From JANNBN01 sp963763885 (GTDB lineage Bacteria > Actinomycetota > Acidimicrobiia > Acidimicrobiales > JANYDT01), in NCBI GenBank assembly GCA_963763885.1, contig CAVXQD010000007.1, forward strand, positions 1,178,001 to 1,242,000: 64,000 bases of DNA. The letters run 5' to 3'. The notes below the pieces were generated by a model, which made no database searches, was not told the origin of the DNA, and saw only the letters and a program-made list of their open reading frames with translations. Both the position numbers and the translations under genes were made by a program. The first letter of the stretch is position 1; each line of letters opens with the position of its first letter. Shown piece by piece: positions 24,086 to 30,757 of this stretch.

Positions 24086-25204
24086 TCAGGTGCCGGTGGT
24101 GACGGACTGCAAGCTGAGACGCGATGGATTTGTGGCAGCGACCTTCTTCAGAGCGGCCGTCACCACTAGCGGGCCATCTGGCACCGATGACAGGAATGCC
24201 GTGATTCCTTCCGTGTACAGCAAACCAATTTCCACGGCGAGGTCCGTGCGACCGTCTACACCGAAAACGTGGTTCCCGCCAAGCACCGTCAGAAACCACT
24301 TCGGCGACCGGGCCGAGGCAAATGTGGACAAGCCAAGCGAGATCGGCACCGTCGCATCCAGGTCGCCGTGGATAAAAAGCACCGGGATGGACGGGGTGCT
24401 CTGGAACAACTTTGCCGCGCCAAACACGTTGGCCGTTCCGGAGATCACGATTGCGCCATCGACGCGGGCGTCGACCAACGCCGGATTGCCAATGAGGTCG
24501 ACGGTCGTAATCCCACCGAGCGAATGACCACCGGCAAACACTCGTTGCACATCCACCTGCTTGTCAGCCAACATCTGCGTGATGACGAAGCTCATATCGC
24601 CCGGCTGATTCGGTTCGTCGAAGATGCTGGGACCGCCAGGCGCATTGGTGTTGGAGAGCGGAAACGTGGGCGCAGCCACCACAAACCCTGCTGAGGCAAT
24701 CCGGCCGAGCAGCTTTTCGTACTGCGAAGGACGTCCGGTGAGCCCGTGTCCAAACACGAGAAGTGGGAACGGCCGGGTGGTGTCCGTCGGAGCCACAATC
24801 AACGTGTCGAGGGTCCGAGACGACTTCGCTGCGCTTGCGGATGTGGCGGCGGTCGGGCGAGAGGAGTCGACGAAGGTCTGCATCCGAGACGCCACCGCAT
24901 AGGTACGGGTGGTGAGCCCACCACCGGCGCCTGAGATCGCAACCGACGTCGGGGCCGTGCCCTTCGGGTTGGCCTTCGCAACCGTCGTGGCTGGCCGCGT
25001 TGAACGGGGCTTCGCTTTGGCGACCTTGGTCTTGGTTGTGGTTCGGCGCTGAGTCGCCGCAGATGCATTGGGAGCGTCGAGCGGAGCGACGGTAACCGCC
25101 AACACGGCGAGCAAGGTCATGCCGACCGAGACGACCCAAGCCCGACGACGGCGGGATTTACGGCCCTGAGCAGGCGCTTCGTTGCGAATTTGATCCGGCG
25201 TCAC
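24086..25204 (-). CDS. Exported alpha/beta hydrolase (PAF-acetylhydrolase/chlorophyllase-like)
   Basis: About 372 residues. A basic start (GRKSRRRRAWVVSVG) and a hydrophobic segment MTLLAVLAVTVAPL form a signal peptide or anchor; an Ala/Thr/Lys linker follows. The catalytic domain has LLVFGHGLTGRPSQYEKLL, the nucleophile elbow FAGGHSLGGITT, PVLFIHGDLDATVP and a histidine in LGGNHVFG. It probably hydrolyses lipid or ester substrates outside the membrane. The frame runs up to TTG 25306; GTG 25204 gives a normal signal peptide but lacks a clear Shine-Dalgarno. Confidence 0.78.
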   Translation of the reverse strand: MTPDQIRNEAPAQGRKSRRRRAWVVSVGMTLLAVLAVTVAPLDAPNASAATQRRTTTKTKVAKAKPRSTRPATTVAKANPKGTAPTSVAISGAGGGLTTRTYAVASRMQTFVDSSRPTAATSASAAKSSRTLDTLIVAPTDTTRPFPLLVFGHGLTGRPSQYEKLLGRIASAGFVVAAPTFPLSNTNAPGGPSIFDEPNQPGDMSFVITQMLADKQVDVQRVFAGGHSLGGITTVDLIGNPALVDARVDGAIVISGTANVFGAAKLFQSTPSIPVLFIHGDLDATVPISLGLSTFASARSPKWFLTVLGGNHVFGVDGRTDLAVEIGLLYTEGITAFLSSVPDGPLVVTAALKKVAATNPSRLSLQSVTTGT

Positions 25205-25290
25205 ACCGACGAGGGTAGTGGTGTCGGCGACGGAACTGCTTCCCCGGACCCCTAACGGCGTCAGGGGCCGAAGAGAGTTGTTTTGCGCAG

Positions 25291-25370
25291 TGTCACAAAG
25301 GGTCAACGCGGGTCACAGCGGATCACAGAGGATCACAGAGGGTCACAGAGGATCACAGAGGGTCACAGAG
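25291..25370. repeat. 10-bp tandem repeat array
   Basis: Six consecutive 10-mers of the form GRTCACAGAG (25311-25370), preceded by two decayed units (25291-25310). The period matches one helical turn. It is between the exported hydrolase and the small secreted protein, in the region where both promoters should lie. Confidence 0.85.
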
Positions 25371-25504
25371 CGTCGTCATGGATTCGGTAGTCCTGACGAT
25401 TGCGATCCGTGGATAACCCGCGCCAGAATCGGCGGAACCGCCTGGCGACGGTCGAACGTCAGACACAACAACGCACTCACGCGCCGCGTATTCGCGCGAC
25501 GCAT

Positions 25505-25550
25505 CCTCCGACGAAATCCTCCGACGAAATCCTCCGACGAAATCCTCCGA
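25505..25550. repeat. 13-bp tandem repeat array
   Basis: CCTCCGACGAAAT occurs three times head to tail (25505, 25518, 25531) followed by a partial unit. It ends about 30 bp before the start of the small secreted protein, so it lies in its promoter or leader. Confidence 0.85.
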
Positions 25551-25579
25551 TCGCCGCACCGAAAGGCACCCTGAACATC

Positions 25580-25999
25580 ATGAGTCTCCGCAGCCGTTTC
25601 AATCGTCTCATCGCCGCAACCACACTGGCCTCCTGCGCCGCACTCGGTCTCACCGTGGTGAACGCCCCCGCAGCGTCCGCCGCGGTGCGATGGGTCCTGG
25701 TTGGCAAGGAGTCTTTCACCATCAACGGCCGCACCACCAAGGTGCCCACGTACGTCAACACCGCATCAATCGTGGGCGACCGTTACGACACGTTCACGGT
25801 CACGTTCCAAGGTCGGTTCGCTGGCAAGTACGGCGTGAATCGGGTGAATGTCGGCGTGATTGTGGACTGCGAAAACTACGAGGCCTACGCCGACCAGTTC
25901 TACGTGTATTACTCCGCAGGTTCCTCAGACTACGAGCAGATCGACGGTGGGGACATCAGCCCTCGCATCGAAAGCCGCGCCCTTTCCTATTGCCGTTGA
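25580..25999 (+). CDS. Small secreted protein of unknown function
   Basis: 139 residues. MSLRSRFNRLIAATTLASC and the following APAASAAV form a Sec signal peptide with a likely cut after ASA. The mature ~105 residues are rich in Tyr, Val and Asp, with two cysteines (DCENYEAYADQFYVYY and the final SYCR) that could form a disulfide. No family is recognised. GAAAGG lies about 13 bases before the ATG. The tandem repeats upstream may affect its expression. Confidence 0.7.
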   Translation: MSLRSRFNRLIAATTLASCAALGLTVVNAPAASAAVRWVLVGKESFTINGRTTKVPTYVNTASIVGDRYDTFTVTFQGRFAGKYGVNRVNVGVIVDCENYEAYADQFYVYYSAGSSDYEQIDGGDISPRIESRALSYCR

Positions 26000-26038
26000 T
26001 ATTGCCGTTCCTGCTGTCCAGCCAGAACGCTCGTACGC

Positions 26039-26800
26039 TCAGTCCTCCGGGTAGCCAACTTCCCAGAGGCAGAGACCGTGTGGGGGTGCGACCGCTCCAG
26101 CGGCCGCACGGCTGCGGGCGTCGAGAACCGCCAAGACCTCGCCAGGAGTACGCCGACCCCGGCCAGCATCGACCACAAAGCCGGTGATGGAGCGCACCAT
26201 TTGGCGGCAAAAGGCCGTTCCTACCAGCTCAAACACCAGCAGCCGGCCGTTGTCATGGCCGCGTGTGATGCTCCCCGAGATCACGCGCCGGCGGTTGGTT
26301 TGGCCCTCGTGCTGGACCGCACCGCAAAACGAAGAGAAGTCGTGCTCACCGATAAACGGATCGATGGCCATGCGCATGAGGTCCAAATTGAGCGGCTCAG
26401 CGATGTGCCACGCGGTGTCCGCCAGCCACGGGTCTGGCACAGGATCATTGAGGATCGTGTAACGGTACCGACGCCAAATAGCGGAATGGCGTGCGTCGAA
26501 ATCATCCGGCGCCACTTCAACTGATCGGACCACCACCTCGGGGGCCAGCATCTTGCGCAGCGAGCGTTGTACCCGTACCGGGTCCGTTGCGTCGGGAACA
26601 TCGACGTGCAGGACCTGCCCCCACGCGTGCACACCAGCATCGGTACGCCCGGACATGGTGAACTCCGGCGGCTCGGACAGCCGTAAGACCGTGGTCAGCG
26701 CTTCGGCAATGACGCCGACCACTGTGCGTTGGCCGGGCTGCGGCGCGAGACCATGGAAGGAGGCACCGTGGTAGGCGACAAGCAAGCGGAGGCGGACCAC
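26039..26800 (-). CDS. truA: tRNA pseudouridine(38-40) synthase
   Basis: 253 residues from a GTG start. VAYHGASFHGLAPQPGQRTVVG, FTMSGRTDAGVHAWGQVLHVD (with the catalytic Asp in GRTDAGVHA), RRYRYTI and FLVGTAFCRQMVRSITGFVVDAG-like residues are TruA signatures. It isomerises uridines 38-40 in tRNA anticodon stems. In many actinobacteria it directly follows rplQ; here about 620 bp with a repeat element separate it from rplQ. Confidence 0.93.
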   Translation of the reverse strand: MVRLRLLVAYHGASFHGLAPQPGQRTVVGVIAEALTTVLRLSEPPEFTMSGRTDAGVHAWGQVLHVDVPDATDPVRVQRSLRKMLAPEVVVRSVEVAPDDFDARHSAIWRRYRYTILNDPVPDPWLADTAWHIAEPLNLDLMRMAIDPFIGEHDFSSFCGAVQHEGQTNRRRVISGSITRGHDNGRLLVFELVGTAFCRQMVRSITGFVVDAGRGRRTPGEVLAVLDARSRAAAGAVAPPHGLCLWEVGYPED

Positions 26801-26928
26801 GCGATGCAGGTTATCTGCAGGTTGCGGGCGCTACTCCACCGTGATGGTTGCTGTGTTGCCACTTACGTGAACACGCGACCTACGACGGAAGTCCGTTCGG
26901 CGGAAACGAGTCACGTGACATGGGGTCC

Positions 26929-27096
26929 TCAAGGTCGTTGGGGATTGCTGGAAGAAACTTCGCTGATCGGCTTTTCGAACTGAACGTCGCGCCGCACATA
27001 CCGGGTGGTCGTGTCAATCGTCGAGGCACGTTGGGAATTCGAGGAACATCCGCCGCCGAGGAGAGCCAAACAGGCACTCACAGCCACCACGCGCAT
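26929..27096 (-). CDS. Possible small lipoprotein
   Basis: 55 residues beginning MRVVAVSACLALLGGGCSSN, which looks like a lipoprotein signal with a cysteine at position 17, followed by a polar tail (STIDTTTRYVRRDVQFEKP). No good Shine-Dalgarno and no known family. It lies between truA and the repeat element downstream of rplQ and could be an accidental ORF. Confidence 0.3.
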   Translation of the reverse strand: MRVVAVSACLALLGGGCSSNSQRASTIDTTTRYVRRDVQFEKPISEVSSSNPQRP

Positions 27097-27161
27097 CTTC
27101 ACGATGTAGCTATCGGCACCCCGCGTGGCCGGGTTGATGTGATCTCCTGCTGCACCGGCAG

Positions 27162-27275
27162 CCAACCTTGGCTTCCTAGCAACCAACGTTGCGATTCCGA
27201 GCCCAAAACTCGCCCGAATTCGCAACGTTGGTTGTTACACGGCCAACGTTGGTTGCAGAGAGATCAACGTTGGAG
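27162..27275. repeat. CCAACGTTGG palindrome array, copy A
   Basis: Five copies of the 10-bp palindrome CCAACGTTGG (some with one change) start at 27162, 27183, 27222, 27243 and 27264, that is at steps of 21, 39, 21 and 21 bp. CAACCAACGTTGCGA (27180-27194) and its complement TCGCAACGTTGGTTG (27220-27234) form a perfect 15-bp inverted repeat. The same arrangement recurs at 50279-50393. Confidence 0.88.
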
Positions 27276-27331
27276 CGATTTGACCCCAGAGTTTCGACAC
27301 GGACGAGCGAAAAAGGCGGCCGGAAATGGCG

Positions 27332-27357
27332 ACAGGCGCCCCCGGAGAGGCGCCTGT
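27332..27357 (-). terminator. Terminator hairpin of the rpoA-rplQ operon
   Basis: ACAGGCGCC (27332-27340) and GGCGCCTGT (27349-27357) form a perfect 9-bp GC-rich stem with an 8-nt loop, about 63 bp past the rplQ stop. A second small CCCGGC/GCCGGG stem lies between. A short T-run appears further along on the minus strand (27315-27311). Confidence 0.65.
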
Positions 27358-27419
27358 TGCGTGGTGGTACAACGACCCGGCGGGTGAGCGCCGGGCGAAT
27401 CAGGGTAAAACGTCGAAGA

Positions 27420-27773
27420 TCAGACGAGTTCGATACGCGCCATTGGCGCATTGTCGCCATGACGTGTGCCGAGCTTCAAGATGCGGGTGTAACCACCGTT
27501 ACGTGTTGCGTAACGAGGACCAACCTCGGTGAACAGCTTGGAAGCCATTTCCTTGTCACGGATGAACGCAACGACCTGGCGCTGATTGTGCACGCCGCCA
27601 TCCTTGGCCTTGGTGATCATCTTCTCGGCGACCGGACGCAAAGCCTTGGCTTTTGCTTCCGTGGTCACCAGGTACTCGGCTGCAATGAGCGACGAGACCA
27701 GGTTGCCAAGCATGGCCTTTTGGTGCGCTGGGCCTGAACCGAGACGGTGGCCCTTCTTAGGTGTTCCTGGCAT
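27420..27773 (-). CDS. rplQ: 50S ribosomal protein L17
   Basis: 117 residues, MPGTPKKGHRLGSGPAHQKAMLGNLVSSLI at the start, then EYLVTTEAKAKALRPVAEKMITKAK. Full-length bL17, which binds 23S rRNA domain VI near the exit side of the large subunit. Last gene of the infA-rpmJ-rpsM-rpsK-rpsD-rpoA-rplQ operon, 9 bp after rpoA. Confidence 0.95.
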   Translation of the reverse strand: MPGTPKKGHRLGSGPAHQKAMLGNLVSSLIAAEYLVTTEAKAKALRPVAEKMITKAKDGGVHNQRQVVAFIRDKEMASKLFTEVGPRYATRNGGYTRILKLGTRHGDNAPMARIELV

Positions 27774-27782
27774 GGTGTTTCC

Positions 27783-28724
27783 TTACCGGTCTTTGGTGCG
27801 CAGCGACAGACCGCGCTCGTCGAGCTTCTGAATAACTTCGTCGAGAGACTTCTGGCCGAAGTTGGTGATTGCGAGGAGGTCGTCCTCGGTCTGCTGAACA
27901 AGCTCGCCGATGGTGTTGACCTGGGCACGCTTGAGGCAGTTGCGAGGGCGCTCGGACAGCTCGAGGTCCTCGATTGGAAGATCGAGGTCTGGCGAACCAG
28001 AACCGATGGCAGACGTTTCGCCGAGCGACAAGCCTTGTGGCTCTTCGCTCATGTCTGCGACCAGGCCGAACAACGTGCGCAGGGTGTCGCCAGCCGAAGC
28101 CAGCGCGTCCTGCGGGCTGATGGACCCGTCGGTTTCAATGTCGAGGTTGAGCTTGTCGAAGTTGGTGGACTGCTCAACACGAGTTGGCTCGACGCTGAAT
28201 GCAACACGGCGAACCGGCGAGAAGATGGAGTCGACCGGGACAACCCCGATGACCGACGACTTCTTGTTGCGGTCTGCGGAGACATAGCCACGGCCACGCT
28301 CGACGGTGATGTCGATAGCCAAGCGGCCCTTGCCGTTGAGCGTTGCGATAACCAACTCTGGGTTGAGAATCTCGGTGCCGGTAGGCAACGGGATATCTGC
28401 AGCGGTGGCAACAGCCGGGCCACGAACGTCGAGACGGAGTTGAACAGGTTCATCACCTTCGACCTGCAGGACGAGGTCCTTCAGGTTCAAGATGATGTCG
28501 GTGATGTCTTCCTTGACACCCGAGATGGTTGCAAACTCGTGCAGGGAGTCGTCGAAACGAACCTGTGTGATTGCAGAACCGGGAATGGAAGACAGGAGTG
28601 TGCGACGCAGGGTAGCGCCGAGCGTATGGCCAAAGCCCGGCTCGAGTGGCGAAATGGTGAACTTCTGGCGATTGCCTTCTGGTTCACCGGCTGCTTCGAC
28701 GGACGGCCGCTGGATGATGAGCAT
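27783..28724 (-). CDS. rpoA: DNA-directed RNA polymerase alpha subunit
   Basis: 313 residues. The N-terminal domain (about 1-230) holds FTISPLEPGFGHTLGATLRRTLLSSIPG, used for dimerisation and beta/beta' assembly. After an acidic linker, the C-terminal domain (about 245-310) has LELSERPRNCLKRAQVNTIGELVQQTEDDLLAITNFGQKSLDEV, which contacts UP-element DNA and activators. Length is standard for actinobacteria. Confidence 0.96.
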   Translation of the reverse strand: MLIIQRPSVEAAGEPEGNRQKFTISPLEPGFGHTLGATLRRTLLSSIPGSAITQVRFDDSLHEFATISGVKEDITDIILNLKDLVLQVEGDEPVQLRLDVRGPAVATAADIPLPTGTEILNPELVIATLNGKGRLAIDITVERGRGYVSADRNKKSSVIGVVPVDSIFSPVRRVAFSVEPTRVEQSTNFDKLNLDIETDGSISPQDALASAGDTLRTLFGLVADMSEEPQGLSLGETSAIGSGSPDLDLPIEDLELSERPRNCLKRAQVNTIGELVQQTEDDLLAITNFGQKSLDEVIQKLDERGLSLRTKDR

Positions 28725-28792
28725 GGAGACCTCTTGAGGTGGTGATTTCTCTACTCTGGCGGCCGGCCCGAAGGCCCGGCCCCAGCGGACGA

Positions 28793-29416
28793 TTACTTGT
28801 TGTACAACTCGACGATGAGCGACTCACGCACAGGAGCATCAACGTGCTCGCGTAGCGGAAGTTCCCGGACCGTAACGGCCTTGCCCTCGTCGCCCTTTTC
28901 GAGCCACGCAACAAGGTTGCGGTCGAGGGTGTCGATGTTGTGCTGGATCACGATCATGTCGCGGCCCTTGGCACGGAGGGAGATGACATCTCCACGGCGA
29001 ACCTGGTAGCTGGGGATCGTGACGCGCTTGCCGTTAACGGCAACGTGTCCGTGGCGGACGAACTGGCGTGCCTGCGAACGGCTAGCTGACCAGCCGGATC
29101 GGAATGCCACGTTGTCCAAGCGGAGCTCAAGCATGCGCAACAGGTTTTCGCCCGTGACACCGGTTTGACGGTCTGCTTCTTCGAACAGGTTCCGGAACTG
29201 CTTCTCCAGCACGCCATAGATGCGGCGTGCCTTCTGCTTCTCACGAAGCTGCAGCATGTACTCAGATTCCTTGACGCGGCCGCGGCCATGCTCACCTGGA
29301 GGGTAAGGGCGCTGCTCGATTGGGCATTTGGTGGAGTCGCACTTGGCGCCCTTCAAGAAGAGCTTCTGCTTTTCGCGACGACACAAACGGCACACAGGGC
29401 CTGTGTAACGAGCCAT
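28793..29416 (-). CDS. rpsD: 30S ribosomal protein S4
   Basis: 207 residues from MARYTGPVCRLCRREKQKL. The four cysteines near the N-terminus (C-x2-C, then KCDSTKC) show the zinc-binding C+ form. The S4 RNA-binding domain follows (RLDNVAFRSGWSASRSQARQFVRHGHVAVNG). S4 binds the 5' domain of 16S rRNA and starts small-subunit assembly; in many bacteria it represses its own operon. The frame extends upstream to 29449 but would overlap rpsK. Confidence 0.95.
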   Translation of the reverse strand: MARYTGPVCRLCRREKQKLFLKGAKCDSTKCPIEQRPYPPGEHGRGRVKESEYMLQLREKQKARRIYGVLEKQFRNLFEEADRQTGVTGENLLRMLELRLDNVAFRSGWSASRSQARQFVRHGHVAVNGKRVTIPSYQVRRGDVISLRAKGRDMIVIQHNIDTLDRNLVAWLEKGDEGKAVTVRELPLREHVDAPVRESLIVELYNK

Positions 29417-29418
29417 GA

Positions 29419-29817
29419 CTAGACCCTCCGCCGCTTCGAGGGGCGGCACCCGTTGTGGGGCATTGGAGTGACGTCACGGATGACGCCGACCTCGATGCCT
29501 GCGCTTTGCAGCGAACGAATCGCCAATTCCCGACCGGAGCCAGGACCCTTCACCATCACGTCGACCCGGCGCACACCGTGCTCCATTGCCCGACGTGCAG
29601 CTGCCTCGGCGGCAAGCTGTGCGGCGAACGGCGTTGACTTGCGGCTGCCCTTGAAACCGACGTTGCCAGACGACGACCACGACAGGACGTTGCCTGACGC
29701 ATCGGTGATGGAAACGATGGTGTTGTTGAACGAACTCTTGATGTGAGCAACGCCGAACGAGATGTTCTTGCGTTCCTTTTTGCGTGGGCGACGACCGCCC
29801 GGCTTTGGCTTTGCCAT
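29419..29817 (-). CDS. rpsK: 30S ribosomal protein S11
   Basis: 132 residues: ISFGVAHIKSSFNNTIVSITDASGNVLSWSS, then RRVDVMVKGPGSGRELAIRSL and the conserved C-terminus DVTPMPHNGCRPSKRRRV. uS11 sits on the platform of the 30S subunit. It is 2 bp from both neighbours rpsM and rpsD. Confidence 0.96.
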   Translation of the reverse strand: MAKPKPGGRRPRKKERKNISFGVAHIKSSFNNTIVSITDASGNVLSWSSSGNVGFKGSRKSTPFAAQLAAEAAARRAMEHGVRRVDVMVKGPGSGRELAIRSLQSAGIEVGVIRDVTPMPHNGCRPSKRRRV

Positions 29818-29819
29818 GG

Positions 29820-30200
29820 CTACTTCCTCGGAGCCTTCTTCTTACCGGCAACGGTCTTCTTAGGACCCTTCCGAGTGCGAGCGTTGGTGTGCGTGCGCTG
29901 ACCACGGACAGGCAGGCCACGGCGGTGGCGGATGCCCTGGTAGCAGCCGATTTCCATCTTGCGCTTGATGTCTTGCGAGATGTCGCGGCGAAGGTCGCCT
30001 TCGACCTTCACGTTTTGGTCGATCCACGCACGCAGGCGGGCGACCTCGTCGTCGGTCAGGTCCTTGACCCGGGTGTCCTTGTCGATCCCGCACGCCTCGA
30101 GCATCGAGTTCGCCGTTGGGCGACCGATCCCGAAGATGTACGTGAGCGAAATCTCGACGCGCTTGTCACGCGGAATATCGACGCCAGAAAGACGAGCCAT
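29820..30200 (-). CDS. rpsM: 30S ribosomal protein S13
   Basis: 126 residues: ARLSGVDIPRDKRVEISLTYIFGIG and RGLPVRGQRTHTNARTRKGPKKTVAGKKK. uS13 is in the head of the 30S subunit and contacts L5 and P-site tRNA. The order rpmJ-rpsM-rpsK-rpsD-rpoA-rplQ is the usual alpha operon. Confidence 0.96.
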   Translation of the reverse strand: MARLSGVDIPRDKRVEISLTYIFGIGRPTANSMLEACGIDKDTRVKDLTDDEVARLRAWIDQNVKVEGDLRRDISQDIKRKMEIGCYQGIRHRRGLPVRGQRTHTNARTRKGPKKTVAGKKKAPRK

Positions 30201-30203
30201 GAA

Positions 30204-30317
30204 TCAGCCTTGTCTCTGCTTGTGGCGCGGATTGGTGCAAATGACCATCACGCGGTTGTGCCGACGGATGACCTTGCATTTTTCGCAGATCGCTTTAACG
30301 GAGGGACGGACCTTCAT
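30204..30317 (-). CDS. rpmJ: 50S ribosomal protein L36
   Basis: 37 residues, MKVRPSVKAICEKCKVIRRH, ending TNPRHKQRQG. Cys 11, 14 and 27 with a late His form the zinc ribbon of the C+ type of bL36. Its stop is 3 bp before the rpsM start. Confidence 0.95.
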   Translation of the reverse strand: MKVRPSVKAICEKCKVIRRHNRVMVICTNPRHKQRQG

Positions 30318-30356
30318 GCCCGGACCTCTTTGCATGCATGCTTCACACTGAGCTCG

Positions 30357-30581
30357 CTATTTGTATCGATAGGTGATCCGACCTCGGGTGAGGTCGTACG
30401 GGGTGAGTTCAACCTGAACCTTGTCGCCGGGGAGGATACGGATGTAGTGCATCCGCATCTTTCCGGAGATGTGGGCCAAAACCTTGTGGCCATTTTCAAG
30501 CTCGACCCGGAACATGGCGTTCGGGAGGGGCTCGGTGATTGTGCCTTCAAACACAATCGCATCGTCCTTGGGCTTTGGCAG
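30357..30581 (-). CDS. infA: Translation initiation factor IF-1, probable CTG start
   Basis: 74 residues. The OB-fold is complete: FEGTITEPLPNAMFRVELENGHKVLAHISGKMRMHYIRILPGDKVQVELTPYDLTRGRITYRYK when read in parts. Homologues begin MAKKDGAIE-; here the matching residues are PKPKDDAIV and the codon in the expected start position is CTG (30579-30581), preceded at 5 nt by a perfect AGGAGG. No ATG, GTG or TTG is available there; the GTG at 30554 would delete the first nine residues and has no Shine-Dalgarno. IF-1 binds the A-site of the 30S subunit with IF-2 and IF-3. First gene of the alpha operon here. Confidence 0.9.
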   Translation of the reverse strand: MPKPKDDAIVFEGTITEPLPNAMFRVELENGHKVLAHISGKMRMHYIRILPGDKVQVELTPYDLTRGRITYRYK

Positions 30582-30586
30582 AACGT

Positions 30587-30592
30587 CCTCCT
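30587..30592 (-). promoter_or_regulatory. Perfect Shine-Dalgarno supporting CTG start of infA
   Basis: AGGAGG on the minus strand with a 5-nt spacer to CTG. It is the strongest Shine-Dalgarno noticed in the cluster and decides the start. Confidence 0.8.
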
Positions 30593-30634
30593 AGACGCGG
30601 TGGTACAGGGTGTGGCCTAATAGGCCGAGTGGAG

Positions 30635-30643
30635 AGTGTAGCA
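30635..30643 (-). promoter_or_regulatory. Possible extended -10 of the infA promoter
   Basis: TGCTACACT on the minus strand matches an extended -10 (TGn-TANNNT), 54 bp upstream of the infA start, in the gap before the operon. No clear -35 is seen. Confidence 0.3.
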
Positions 30644-30757
30644 GTGCCTTTCCGGCCCGCTGACCGGCTCGCCGCACACCCCGAGGAGCACGTGCCGGAG
30701 CAGGATTCAACTGTACCGGTCGAACCACCCCGAAGTTCACCTCGAGTTTCCGGCCGT

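Noticed and set aside
27162..27275. CRISPR array
   Set aside because: Repeat is only 10 bp with 11-bp spacers, five units, palindromic, and no cas genes are near; does not fit a CRISPR.
27189..27737. 182-codon plus-strand ORF through array A and rplQ
   Set aside because: Covers the repeat and antisense of rplQ; no start signal and no family.
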